Counted from the first letter of the stretch, positions 1 through 8,830 are shown. The stretch: 9,422 nucleotides of DNA from Bacillota bacterium (GCA_016284575.1 JAEEPD010000237.1:1-9422), one strand, 5' to 3'. Translations and numbers: made by a program. The notes: generated by a model not told the origin, from the sequence alone.

Positions 1-572
1 TGCGTGACCTCGGGGGCGTGCTGGGCGGAGATGAGCACCGCGTCGACTCTGACGGGCTCGCCCTTCTCATCATATTCCACGGTGACCTGGGTCTTGCCGT
101 CGGGCCTGAGATAAGGGAGAGTGCCGTCCTTGCGGACGTCGGTCAGCCTCTTCGAGAGCCTGTGGGCGAGTGATATGGGCAGGGGCATCAGCTCGGGGGT
201 CTCTTTGCAGGCGTAGCCGAACATGAGGCCCTGGTCTCCCGCTCCCTCGAGGTCGACGCCCATAGCGATGTCGGGGCTCTGGGTGTGGACGCTGCTGATT
301 ACTCCGCAGGAGAAGCTGTCGAAGCCGTACTCGGACCTGGTGTAGCCGATGTCCCTGATGACCTCGCGCGCCACGTCGCCGAAGTCCACGTAGCCCTCGG
401 TCGTGAGCTCGCCCATGATCTGAACGAGGCCGGTCGTGACCGCGGTCTCGCAGGCTACGCGGCTCATCGGATCCTGGCGCAGCGCCTCGTCGAGCACGGC
501 GTCGGAGATCTGGTCGCAGATCTTGTCGGGATGGCCCTCGGTGACCGATTCGGACGTGAATAATCTCTTCAT
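1..572 (-). CDS. metK: S-adenosylmethionine synthetase, N-terminal half (cut by window edge)
   Basis: MetK makes S-adenosylmethionine (SAM) from ATP and methionine in the cytoplasm, releasing phosphate and pyrophosphate. Reading leftwards from the ATG at 572-570, the protein starts MKRLFTSESVTEGHPDKICD, the family's N-terminal signature, with the catalytic His at residue 14 and Asp at 16. The strongly conserved GAGDQGLMFGYA motif lies at about residues 110-121. About 190 of the roughly 390-400 residues usual for the family are present and the frame is open at base 1, so the C-terminal half lies outside the window. A purine-rich ribosome binding site (GGAAAGGA, about 580-587) precedes the start. 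The leader upstream carries a SAM-I riboswitch and terminator, so the gene is expected to be repressed by its own product. Identification is near certain. Confidence 0.98.
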   Translation of the reverse strand, partial: MKRLFTSESVTEGHPDKICDQISDAVLDEALRQDPMSRVACETAVTTGLVQIMGELTTEGYVDFGDVAREVIRDIGYTRSEYGFDSFSCGVISSVHTQSPDIAMGVDLEGAGDQGLMFGYACKETPELMPLPISLAHRLSKRLTDVRKDGTLPYLRPDGKTQVTVEYDEKGEPVRVDAVLISAQHAPEVT

Positions 573-663
573 CTCTCGTTTTCCTTTCCGCGGCTCCTGC
601 CGCTGACATCCGCCCGGCGCCTTCAGCGCGGCGCGGACTTCTCTTTGCTGATAAAGCTCGCGG

Positions 664-694
664 ATATAAAAAGCCTCTTCCGAACAGAAGAGGG
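664..694 (-). terminator. Intrinsic terminator of the metK S-box leader
   Basis: On the minus strand a 7-bp stem, CCTCTTC (693-687) with GAAGAGG (680-674), encloses a six-base loop and is followed by a T run (TTTTTATAT, 672-664). It sits just 3' of the SAM-I aptamer and before the metK start, as in standard S-box attenuators. Its 5' arm can instead pair with the 3' strand of aptamer helix P1 (GATGAGG, 713-707, six of seven pairs), giving the antiterminator. When SAM holds P1 together, the terminator is free to form and metK transcription stops. Confidence 0.92.
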
Positions 695-707
695 CATTGT
701 TTCTATC

Positions 708-801
708 CTCATCTTTCAGATCTCTCTGTAGGATTTGGCACCTTCGCTCTCGCGGGTTGCCGGGCTTCACAGGGCCTATTCCCTCTGCCTCTCTTGATGA
801 G
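708..801 (-). ncRNA. SAM-I (S-box) riboswitch aptamer upstream of metK
   Basis: Read on the minus strand, helix P1 is CTCATC (801-796) paired with GATGAG (713-708). Inside it are the S-box hallmarks in order: AGAGGCAGAGGGA (792-780), then GAAGCCCGGCAACC (768-755), then GGTGCCAAATCCTACAG (742-726), matching the conserved core of the SAM-I family. The length of about 94 bases is slightly compact but within the range of the family. It binds SAM, and together with the downstream terminator it gives feedback repression of metK, an arrangement typical of Bacillota. Confidence 0.96.
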
Positions 802-820
802 CTTTATTCGGTTCGCGACT

Positions 821-849
821 ATATTATATTACCGGCCGCGCTTCGTCAA
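821..849 (-). promoter_or_regulatory. Sigma-A-like promoter for the metK leader
   Basis: On the minus strand TTGACG (849-844) is followed 17 bases later by TAATAT (826-821), or 15 bases later by the perfect TATAAT (828-823). The A+T-rich -10 stands out in a GC-rich neighbourhood. Transcription from here would start roughly 15-20 bases ahead of the aptamer. The region also separates metK from the plus-strand genes, so it is a divergent regulatory region. Confidence 0.75.
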
Positions 850-916
850 GCCTTGAATCGTGATCAGTTTTTATACAAAGCTTCACATCCCTTACATTGA
901 AAAGGAGGGCCATTTC

Positions 917-1006
917 GTGTATTGTATATGCTGTAAAGCTATGGGACTTGCGGGCATTTCCGGCCGCGCTGGTCCCGGAAAGAGGCATTTTGGAGGAAGC
1001 GGATGA
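917..1006 (+). CDS. Possible 29-residue cysteine-containing small ORF overlapping the alkyltransferase-like gene
   Basis: Not recognised. A strong Shine-Dalgarno sequence (AAAGGAGGG, 901-909) lies eight bases from a GTG at 917 that opens a 29-codon frame. The peptide begins MYCICCKAMG, with three cysteines in its first six residues, and its second half is rich in Gly, Arg and Lys. Its TGA (1004-1006) overlaps the ATG of the next gene (1003-1005) as ATGA, and its last Gly codons form the next gene's GGAGG site. This suggests translational coupling and perhaps a leader peptide role. Support is only the ribosome binding site, spacing and overlap. A GTG start and the short length leave chance as an alternative, and a promoter candidate at 897-925 (TTGAAA, 17 bases, TATTGT) would start transcription inside it and exclude it. 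Confidence 0.4.
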   Translation: MYCICCKAMGLAGISGRAGPGKRHFGGSG

Positions 1007-1308
1007 CCGATTTTGACAGGGACGTCTACGAGGCGGTCAAGCGCATACCAGAGGGCTGCGTCGCGACCTACGGGCAGATCGCCGAGCTGTCGGGACATCC
1101 CCGCGCCGCCAGGGCGGTGGGAAACGCCCTGCACCGCAACACCGATCTGGACGGTGTCCCGTGCTTCCGCGTCGTGAGCGCGTCGGGGCGCATGGCTCCG
1201 GGCTTCTGCTTCGGCGGACCCTTCGAGCAGGCGAAGATGCTGCGCGCTGAGGGGATAAGGGTCGTCAACCTCCACGTCGACCTCGAAGAATATCAATGGA
1301 AAATTTAA
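1003..1308 (+). CDS. O6-alkylguanine-DNA alkyltransferase-like protein, single domain
   Basis: This 101-residue protein matches the C-terminal DNA-binding and active-site domain of the Ogt/MGMT family, with no N-terminal domain, as is usual for the short MGMT-like/ATL class. Visible family features are TYGQIAE at 22-28 (the Tyr that helps flip the base), RAVG at 37-40 (the Arg finger in the recognition helix), the Asn of HRN at 46, the active-site strand VPCFRVV at 52-58, FGG at 70-72 and the Glu of AEG at 83. The acceptor Cys54 is present, so it is not a Cys-lacking ATL. The usual His after it is Phe55, which breaks the Cys-His-Glu relay. It could repair O6-alkylguanine slowly or act as a lesion sensor. 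The start is supported by GGAGG (992-996), six bases away. It lies 136 bases before secA with no terminator seen between them. Confidence 0.88.
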   Translation: MTDFDRDVYEAVKRIPEGCVATYGQIAELSGHPRAARAVGNALHRNTDLDGVPCFRVVSASGRMAPGFCFGGPFEQAKMLRAEGIRVVNLHVDLEEYQWKI

Positions 1309-1444
1309 CCAGTTCGTGATAGGATGGAGGGGAAGGCAGCTCTACGGAGAGGACGCGGGTCCGCGGCCTTAGGGGCTCTTCGCCGGGTCTGCGTGAGCGG
1401 CTCCCCGTTCACCTTCCACGCTGAAAGAGGATACAGGACATCAA

Positions 1445-4095
<2,651 letters not shown>

Positions 4096-4096
<1 letters not shown>

Positions 4097-5217
4097 TGCT
4101 AAAACTGGAAGCTTTGAAAACTGAACTGCCTGAGGCAAGAGCAACTCTTTCGGATCTGGAGGAGTCTCTTGGCGTGCGCAGGATAGAGGAGACCCTGGCG
4201 GATCTTAAGATCGAGATGGAGACCGAGGGCTTCTGGAACGACATCGACCACGCCCAAAAGCGCATGAAGCTCAAAGGCCAGCTGGAAAACAGCCTGAACG
4301 AGTACCGGGAGCTGGCGGAGCTTCTGAACGAGACCGAGGTTCTGGTGGAGATGGCGGAGGAGTCCGACGATGAGGAATTCGCCAACGAGGCTCTGGACAA
4401 TCAGAAGAAGTTCAATGCCCTGGCGGAGGACCTTCGCATAAGGACCCTGCTGACGGAAGAGTACGACAGCAACAACGCCATCGTCACCATACATCCGGGC
4501 ACCGGCGGCACCGACGCCCAGGACTGGGCTGAGATGCTGCTGCGCATGTACACCCGCTGGGCCGAGGGCAAGGGATATAAGATAAAGATACTGGACTACC
4601 AGAGGGATACCGAGGGCGGCATCAAGAACGTGGAATTCCTGGTGGAGGGGGACCTGGCTTACGGCCTCCTCAAGACCGAAAGGGGAGTCCACAGGCTGGT
4701 GCGCATCTCCCCCTACAACACCGCGGGCAAGCGGCAGACATCCTTCGCATCGGTGGAGGTGGTGCCGGAGCTGCCGGAGGACATAGTGGTGGAGATAGAC
4801 CCGGGAGACCTTAAGATAGATACCTTCAGGGCATCAGGCGCCGGCGGCCAGTACGTCAACAAGACCGAATCCGCGGTGCGCATAACCCATCTCCCCACCA
4901 ATATCGTGGTGAGCTGCCAGCAGGAGCGCTCCCAGATACAGAACCGGGAGTACGCCATGCGCATGCTCTATGCCAAGCTCTACGCACTGGCCAGGGAGGA
5001 GAAGAAGGCCCAGATCTCGGACCTTAAGGGCAACTACGGGCAGATCACCTGGGGCAACCAGATACGCTCCTACGTGTTTCAGCCCTACACCATGGTTAAG
5101 GACCACAGAACGGATTTCGAGACCTCAAATGTGCAGGCTGTCATGGATGGAGACATCGACGGCTTCATAAACGCATCTCTTAATGCCCTCAAAAGGGGCG
5201 AGCTCAGCCAGGGCTAG
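4096..5217 (+). CDS. prfB: Peptide chain release factor 2
   Basis: Release factor 2 recognises UGA and UAA on the ribosome and triggers peptide release. From the ATG at 4096 it is 373 residues, against about 365-370 in the family. The start forms TGATG with the secA stop and lies four bases after GGAGG (4087-4091); the adjacent in-frame ATG at 4093 is only one base from that site. The family GGTDAQDW motif and a complete GAGGQ loop (GGQ at 250-252) are present. Two features are unusual. The stop-codon-reading tripeptide, normally SPF, reads SPY at 205-207, with Gln214 where many RF2 proteins have the stacking His. The autoregulatory frameshift site is also missing: the frame runs straight through CTT TCG GAT (4147-4155) where CTT TGA C would be expected. 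The following permease gene is 51 bases away and probably co-transcribed. Confidence 0.97.
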
Positions 5218-5268
5218 AGCATCTGGCACTGAGCCCTCCACGGCACAGGCTGAGGGGAAAGGCAGAGG

Positions 5269-6471
5269 ATGATGAAGAATCAGATCGACAAGGCTGAAAG
5301 AACGGAAGCAAGGCGGGATTTTCTTATCAATTTCGCCTATTTTGCCGTGATCGCGGTGCTGTATTACCTGTTTTTCAGCTACGGCATCCATTATATAATG
5401 CCCTTTGTGGTGGCCTTCATAATCGCAGCCATCCTTGACCGGCCCATACGCTGGCTGTCCTCCAAGCCCCATTTTCCAAGAAAGCTGGTCTCGGGAGTTA
5501 CCCTGGTGCTGTTCTACGGCATCATCGTGACCCTTTTATCGTTTATCGTCAATAGACTATTAAATGCGATGCTTAACTGGTTCGGGGAGCTTCCGACCCT
5601 CTACAGGCTCTATATCGAGCCTGCGGCAAGGACCATGCTCCTCTGGTACGACAACAACATCGCGGTGCTGCTTCCGGGCTTTCAGCAGGACGTGGAATCC
5701 AATATGGGCGACATACTGAATGCCCTTTCCGGTGTGTTCAGCGGCGCATCCTCCGCCATGGTAAGGCTGGCGCAGGACTTTGTGGTCTCGGCGCCGTCAA
5801 CCTTTATCTCCCTGCTGTTCGGCATTGTGGCCAGCGCCTATTTCTGCATTGACTATCCCTCCGTCAGCTATTTTCTGGACCACCAGCTCACAGGCACCAG
5901 CTCGCCCCTGGGCTCAGATATCCGCGGCTACATCGTTGGGGGCCTTGGCAAGATAATAATCTCCTATTTTAAGATTCTCTGCATCACCTTTGTGGAGCTT
6001 CTGATAGGCTTCCTTTTGATAAGGCAGAGCAATGCGGTGCTTTTTGCCTTGATAATAGCGGTGTTCGACATCCTTCCCATCCTTGGCGTCGGAACCATAC
6101 TCTGGCCCTGGGCCCTTATCTGCTTCATCAACGGCGAGCCCACCAAGGCCCTGGCTCTTATGGTGCTCTATCTGGTGATTTTCATAATCCGCCGCATCAT
6201 TGAGCCCCTCATCGTGGGGGATTCCATAGGTCTTGGTGCATCCGTCACCATCATCTCCATGTATGTGGGCATGAAGGTCTTTGGCGCGCTGGGTCTTCTT
6301 ATAGGGCCCTTTACCGCCATCGTCATCAAGAATCTGAACGACACCGGCCGCATCCACCTCTACAACAGCAGCTATCTGCCGGTGGAGGATCAGGAGAGCG
6401 AGGCTGCAAAGCGCATCAGACGGAACCTCTCAAAGCGCATAAACCAGAGAGAGCACAGGAAAAAGTGGTAG
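5269..6471 (+). CDS. AI-2E/PerM-family membrane protein, YtvI-like
   Basis: The 400-residue protein (399 from the second ATG at 5272) is a polytopic membrane protein of the AI-2E transporter family (UPF0118), most like the clostridial and bacillar YtvI group, which has been associated with sporulation. Likely membrane segments lie at about residues 17-37, 41-57, 74-97, 172-194, 226-251, 254-288, 294-309 and 323-357. Between the third and fourth is a long amphipathic stretch typical of the family. The conserved FDILPILGVGTILWPWA (266-282) and EPLIVGDSIGL (312-322) stretches support the assignment. The C-terminal tail is basic (KRIRRN, RINQREHRKK) and probably cytoplasmic. AAAGG (5258-5262) supports either ATG. 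The family transports various small molecules or ions, and the substrate cannot be told from sequence. It is probably the last gene of the secA-prfB transcript. Confidence 0.86.
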   Translation: MMKNQIDKAERTEARRDFLINFAYFAVIAVLYYLFFSYGIHYIMPFVVAFIIAAILDRPIRWLSSKPHFPRKLVSGVTLVLFYGIIVTLLSFIVNRLLNAMLNWFGELPTLYRLYIEPAARTMLLWYDNNIAVLLPGFQQDVESNMGDILNALSGVFSGASSAMVRLAQDFVVSAPSTFISLLFGIVASAYFCIDYPSVSYFLDHQLTGTSSPLGSDIRGYIVGGLGKIIISYFKILCITFVELLIGFLLIRQSNAVLFALIIAVFDILPILGVGTILWPWALICFINGEPTKALALMVLYLVIFIIRRIIEPLIVGDSIGLGASVTIISMYVGMKVFGALGLLIGPFTAIVIKNLNDTGRIHLYNSSYLPVEDQESEAAKRIRRNLSKRINQREHRKKW

Positions 6472-6480
6472 GAGTAGGGT

Positions 6481-6504
6481 GCTGCCTTGAAAATCGGAGG
6501 CAGC
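6481..6504 (+). other. Hairpin downstream of the ytvI-like gene, without a T tract
   Basis: GCTGCCT (6481-6487) can pair perfectly with AGGCAGC (6498-6504) around a ten-base loop, starting nine bases after the permease stop codon. No T run follows, so it is not a classical intrinsic terminator. It could protect the 3' end of the secA-prfB-ytvI message, mark a processing site, or simply be a chance inverted repeat. Read-through would continue into the tRNA gene and the strong hairpin after it. Confidence 0.4.
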
Positions 6505-6528
6505 CCGGTGCAAAATCTGCGTGCTCCC

Positions 6529-6557
6529 TTGAACTTTACTCCTTTTCGTGATATATT
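6529..6557 (+). promoter_or_regulatory. Probable promoter of the threonine tRNA gene
   Basis: TTGAAC (6529-6534), a 17-base spacer and TATATT (6552-6557) lie with the -10 ending 14 bases before the first base of the tRNA. This would give a very short 5' leader, as is common for tRNA genes. The alternative -10 TATTAT (6554-6559) overlaps it. The stretch is A+T-rich compared with its surroundings. Confidence 0.65.
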
Positions 6558-6571
6558 ATCGTGGTTGACAC

Positions 6572-6647
6572 GCTGCTGTGGCTCAGTCGGTAGAGCAGCT
6601 GATTCGTAATCAGCAGGTCGGGGGTTCAAGTCCCCCCAGCAGCTCCA
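6572..6647 (+). tRNA. tRNA-Thr (anticodon CGU), CCA encoded
   Basis: A complete 76-base cloverleaf can be folded by eye. The acceptor stem is GCTGCTG (6572-6578) with CAGCAGC (6637-6643), perfect over seven pairs. The D arm is GCTC/GAGC (6581-6584/6593-6596). The anticodon arm is GCTGA/TCAGC with loop TTCGTAA and anticodon CGT at 6605-6607. The T arm is GGGGG/CCCCC with loop TTCAAGT. The discriminator is T6644 and CCA is encoded at 6645-6647. It decodes the threonine codon ACG. It has its own upstream promoter and is followed within a few bases by a long terminator hairpin, so it looks like a single-gene unit. Confidence 0.98.
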
Positions 6648-6690
6648 TAAAAACAAACAGCCCCCGTTTCCGGGGGCTGTTTGTGTGTTC
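6648..6690. terminator. Bidirectional terminator between tRNA-Thr and the convergent lipoprotein gene
   Basis: A perfect 14-bp stem (6653-6666 with 6671-6684; core CAGCCCCCG/CGGGGGCTG) closes on a four-base loop TTTC. On the plus strand the 3' arm ends TGTTTGT and runs on into GTGTT, serving the tRNA. On the minus strand the stem is followed by TTTTTATGG, a better T tract, serving the lipoprotein gene whose stop codon lies about 25 bases away. One hairpin therefore probably ends both converging transcripts. Confidence 0.92.
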
Positions 6691-6707
6691 GCTGTATCAG
6701 TTGTCCT

Positions 6708-8735
6708 TTAGGGATCGAGGGGTACGGGGTCGAACCAGACTGTGGTGCCGTCGATGTTCATGGTCAGGAAGATGGGTACATCTGCTTCATCCTCGGGTGC
6801 AGCGGAAACGCCGAAGCTTCCGATGATCTCGCCCTCGGAAACGATGGCCGCGCTGTAGTCGCTGTCCATGTACCATTCGAAGTTCACAGGCTCTGCGTCC
6901 ACCGCATTGAAGAGATCCGCGGTGCCGTCATCATATATGAAGAGGGTCAGGGCGAAGGGGTCGCCGTTTTCATCCTCTGCGGGCAGAGAGAGATCCAGGT
7001 CCTCGTTGGAATCGTAGTACTGGATGCCCTGCCATGTACCCATGATGACATATTGGTCGAAGCGCTGGGGGGAGAGATTGTCTCTGAAATCTCCGAAGTA
7101 GCCGTCGTCGCTGTATTCGGGATAGTAGGTGATCTCGTGCCATTCGCAGTCGTAGGCATCGATGCTGTCATCGAAATACAGGTAGTTGGACTCCCACTCG
7201 CCAAACTTGCAGCGGTCGAATGTTATATACATATCGTCGCAGTCGTAGATGGAGCAGCCGTTGCCGTCGAAGATGGTGTTGGAACCCACGAAGGTGCCGT
7301 TGCCTTCGCTCAGGACGAAGGATGCGAAGGAGCAGTCATGGATATTGGAATTCATCACATAGATGTCATCGCCTCCGTAGGACTGTATGCCCACGGTGCC
7401 GCAGCCGTAGAGGTCGCAGTCCGCAAATACGGAGCCGACGCTGTTGCTGAGCTGCATAACGGCTCCGTCGCAGTCTCCCGTCTGGGTGTGTCCCACGGTG
7501 AGTCCGCGGAAGAAGGTGCCATATGTTCCGTCCATGCTGAAGCAGTGAGCATAGCGGGGCTCCAGCAGGATGGTGGTATCCTTGGCTTTGCCTGTTCTTC
7601 CTGTAAAGGAGATATTGTCTCCGTAGATTTCTATGCCTCTGCCGTCAAAGTAGTCCGTGATCTGAACGAAGCTGTGGCTGTCGTTAAAGGAGCTCATGTC
7701 CACGCCCTCGATGTATTCGCTCAGGTTGTAGGTGCCCGGCTCGAGGATTATCATGGCGCCCTGGTCGATGGCGTTGACCAGATCCTCGGCGGTCTTTACT
7801 ATGACAGGCTTTCTGCCATCGCTGCCCTTGAACTTGCAGTTCTCGTCGCAGACCACGCAGCCGCCGTTTTCCATATTTGTGAGCTGCTCGCTCTCCCATT
7901 CGCTGAAGCTGCAGCCCTTGAAGTAGATGGACTTGTTGCTGTCGTCAGCTATGAACTCACAGTCGTCTCCCTTGCCGTTGCCGCTGAAATTGCAGCTTTC
8001 AAAGAGCAGCTCGCTGTTCCAGCTCTCCAGCTGGTAGTAGCCTGTGCAGTCCTTGAGCTCGCAGTTTCTGAAGTTGACATCGGTGCTGTTTCCTATGCTG
8101 ATGATGCCGTAGCTGCACTCCCTGATGGTGGTGCCGCTGATATTGATGCCATGGCAGTAAGAGGCGTTGACGCCGTAGGTGCCGCAGCCGTAAAGATCCA
8201 TGGTGTCCAGGCTGACATCGGTGCAGTTGTAGAACTCCAGCACGTCGCCGGTGCAGTCGCCCGCTTCGCCGTGTCCCATGGTCATGTGGTCAAGGCTGAT
8301 GCTGTGGCAGTCGTCGAAGTTGAGCACATCCGCGTAGGTGTCCTCGTTCACGAGCTTGACGCCGGAGGTGGTCTCGCCGGTGATGGAAAGGTGGTCGACG
8401 CCGTGTATTATTGCCTGAAAGCTGGTGGTGGCAAATTCAAGGTATACGTACTGGTTGGTCGTGTTCCATTTATCCGCATCCACTGTTTTCAGCCATTCCT
8501 GGAAGTTGTAATCGCCGTTCTTGACGAAGATGACGGCGCCGGGCTTTATGGCATTCATGAGCTCGTCCATTGTGGCGACCTGAACCGCCATTGCCTCAGG
8601 GGTCTGCTTTTCTGTGAACGCAGCGTTGCCGCCTCCGCCGCCCTTGCCGCAGCCTGCCAGAAGTCCCGCAAGCAGGGCGAGGACCAGAAGCAGTGCAAAG
8701 CAGGGCTTATTTATGGTAAGTTTTCTGTTCTGCAT
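6708..8735 (-). CDS. Exported lipoprotein with two tandem right-handed beta-helix modules
   Basis: This 675-residue protein starts with a basic n-region, a hydrophobic stretch (13-27) and the lipobox LAGC (Cys29), then a Gly-rich linker. It should therefore be exported by Sec and lipid-anchored to the outer face of the membrane. Module A (about 51-303) and module B (about 311-536) are related right-handed beta-helix (pectate-lyase/NosD-like) repeats. Both open with a DLxNAIxxGAxI-type strand, share GHxxxGDCxG (154-163; 415-424) and DLYGCGTxG (180-188; 441-449), and end in FxEWES. Module B is shorter by about one coil. Residues about 560-675 (beginning MGTWQG) form a separate beta-rich, acidic, possibly lipocalin-like domain. 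AGGAGG (8743-8748) lies seven bases before the ATG. The mature protein is acidic and unusually rich in cysteine. Such folds often bind or cut polysaccharides, but no catalytic residues are recognised, so function is unknown. Confidence 0.92.
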   Translation of the reverse strand: MQNRKLTINKPCFALLLVLALLAGLLAGCGKGGGGGNAAFTEKQTPEAMAVQVATMDELMNAIKPGAVIFVKNGDYNFQEWLKTVDADKWNTTNQYVYLEFATTSFQAIIHGVDHLSITGETTSGVKLVNEDTYADVLNFDDCHSISLDHMTMGHGEAGDCTGDVLEFYNCTDVSLDTMDLYGCGTYGVNASYCHGINISGTTIRECSYGIISIGNSTDVNFRNCELKDCTGYYQLESWNSELLFESCNFSGNGKGDDCEFIADDSNKSIYFKGCSFSEWESEQLTNMENGGCVVCDENCKFKGSDGRKPVIVKTAEDLVNAIDQGAMIILEPGTYNLSEYIEGVDMSSFNDSHSFVQITDYFDGRGIEIYGDNISFTGRTGKAKDTTILLEPRYAHCFSMDGTYGTFFRGLTVGHTQTGDCDGAVMQLSNSVGSVFADCDLYGCGTVGIQSYGGDDIYVMNSNIHDCSFASFVLSEGNGTFVGSNTIFDGNGCSIYDCDDMYITFDRCKFGEWESNYLYFDDSIDAYDCEWHEITYYPEYSDDGYFGDFRDNLSPQRFDQYVIMGTWQGIQYYDSNEDLDLSLPAEDENGDPFALTLFIYDDGTADLFNAVDAEPVNFEWYMDSDYSAAIVSEGEIIGSFGVSAAPEDEADVPIFLTMNIDGTTVWFDPVPLDP

Positions 8736-8761
8736 GATAATTCCTCCTTATCATATACAAA

Positions 8762-8790
8762 AGGATAGCACAGCCCGCGGTCAAATTCAA
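8762..8790 (-). promoter_or_regulatory. Probable promoter of the beta-helix lipoprotein gene
   Basis: On the minus strand TTGAAT (8790-8785), a 17-base spacer and TATCCT (8767-8762) precede the gene. A TGC just before the -10 fits an extended -10 element. It leaves a leader of about 20-25 bases with the AGGAGG site. It is back-to-back with a candidate plus-strand promoter at 8804-8830. Confidence 0.55.
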
Positions 8791-8803
8791 TAAATTTGGT
8801 AAC

Positions 8804-8830
8804 TTGAGATTGGCTCCCGGCTGTGATAAT
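8804..8830 (+). promoter_or_regulatory. Candidate promoter of the radical SAM activase gene
   Basis: TTGAGA (8804-8809) and GATAAT (8825-8830), five of six matches to the -10 consensus and preceded by TGT as in extended -10 elements, are separated by 15 bases, slightly short. An alternative -10, TAATCT (8827-8832), is at 17 bases. It is the only promoter-like sequence between the two divergent genes on this strand. Confidence 0.42.

Noticed and set aside
590..603. Small hairpin (GCGGC/GCCGC) in the metK leader, considered as a ribosome-site sequestering element.
   Set aside because: It does not include the likely ribosome binding site at about 580-587, and such short GC stems are common in this composition.
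70..609. A 179-codon minus-strand frame overlapping metK in another frame, and a 92-codon plus-strand frame at 285-563.
   Set aside because: Both overlap the clear metK frame. The 179-codon product is an Arg/His/Gly-rich out-of-frame translation with no domain.
1354..1365. Short GC-rich inverted repeat (CGCGG/CCGCG) between the alkyltransferase-like gene and secA, considered as a terminator.
   Set aside because: Only five pairs, a two-base loop that is sterically poor, and no T tract after it.
6681..8768. A 695-codon plus-strand frame opposite the beta-helix lipoprotein gene, even longer than that gene.
   Set aside because: It starts inside the terminator hairpin with no ribosome binding site, and its translation is a low-complexity Val/Ala/Asp-rich string. 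The minus-strand frame has AGGAGG, a lipobox signal peptide, a promoter, a terminator and internal homologous repeats. The long antisense frame is a side effect of codon use.
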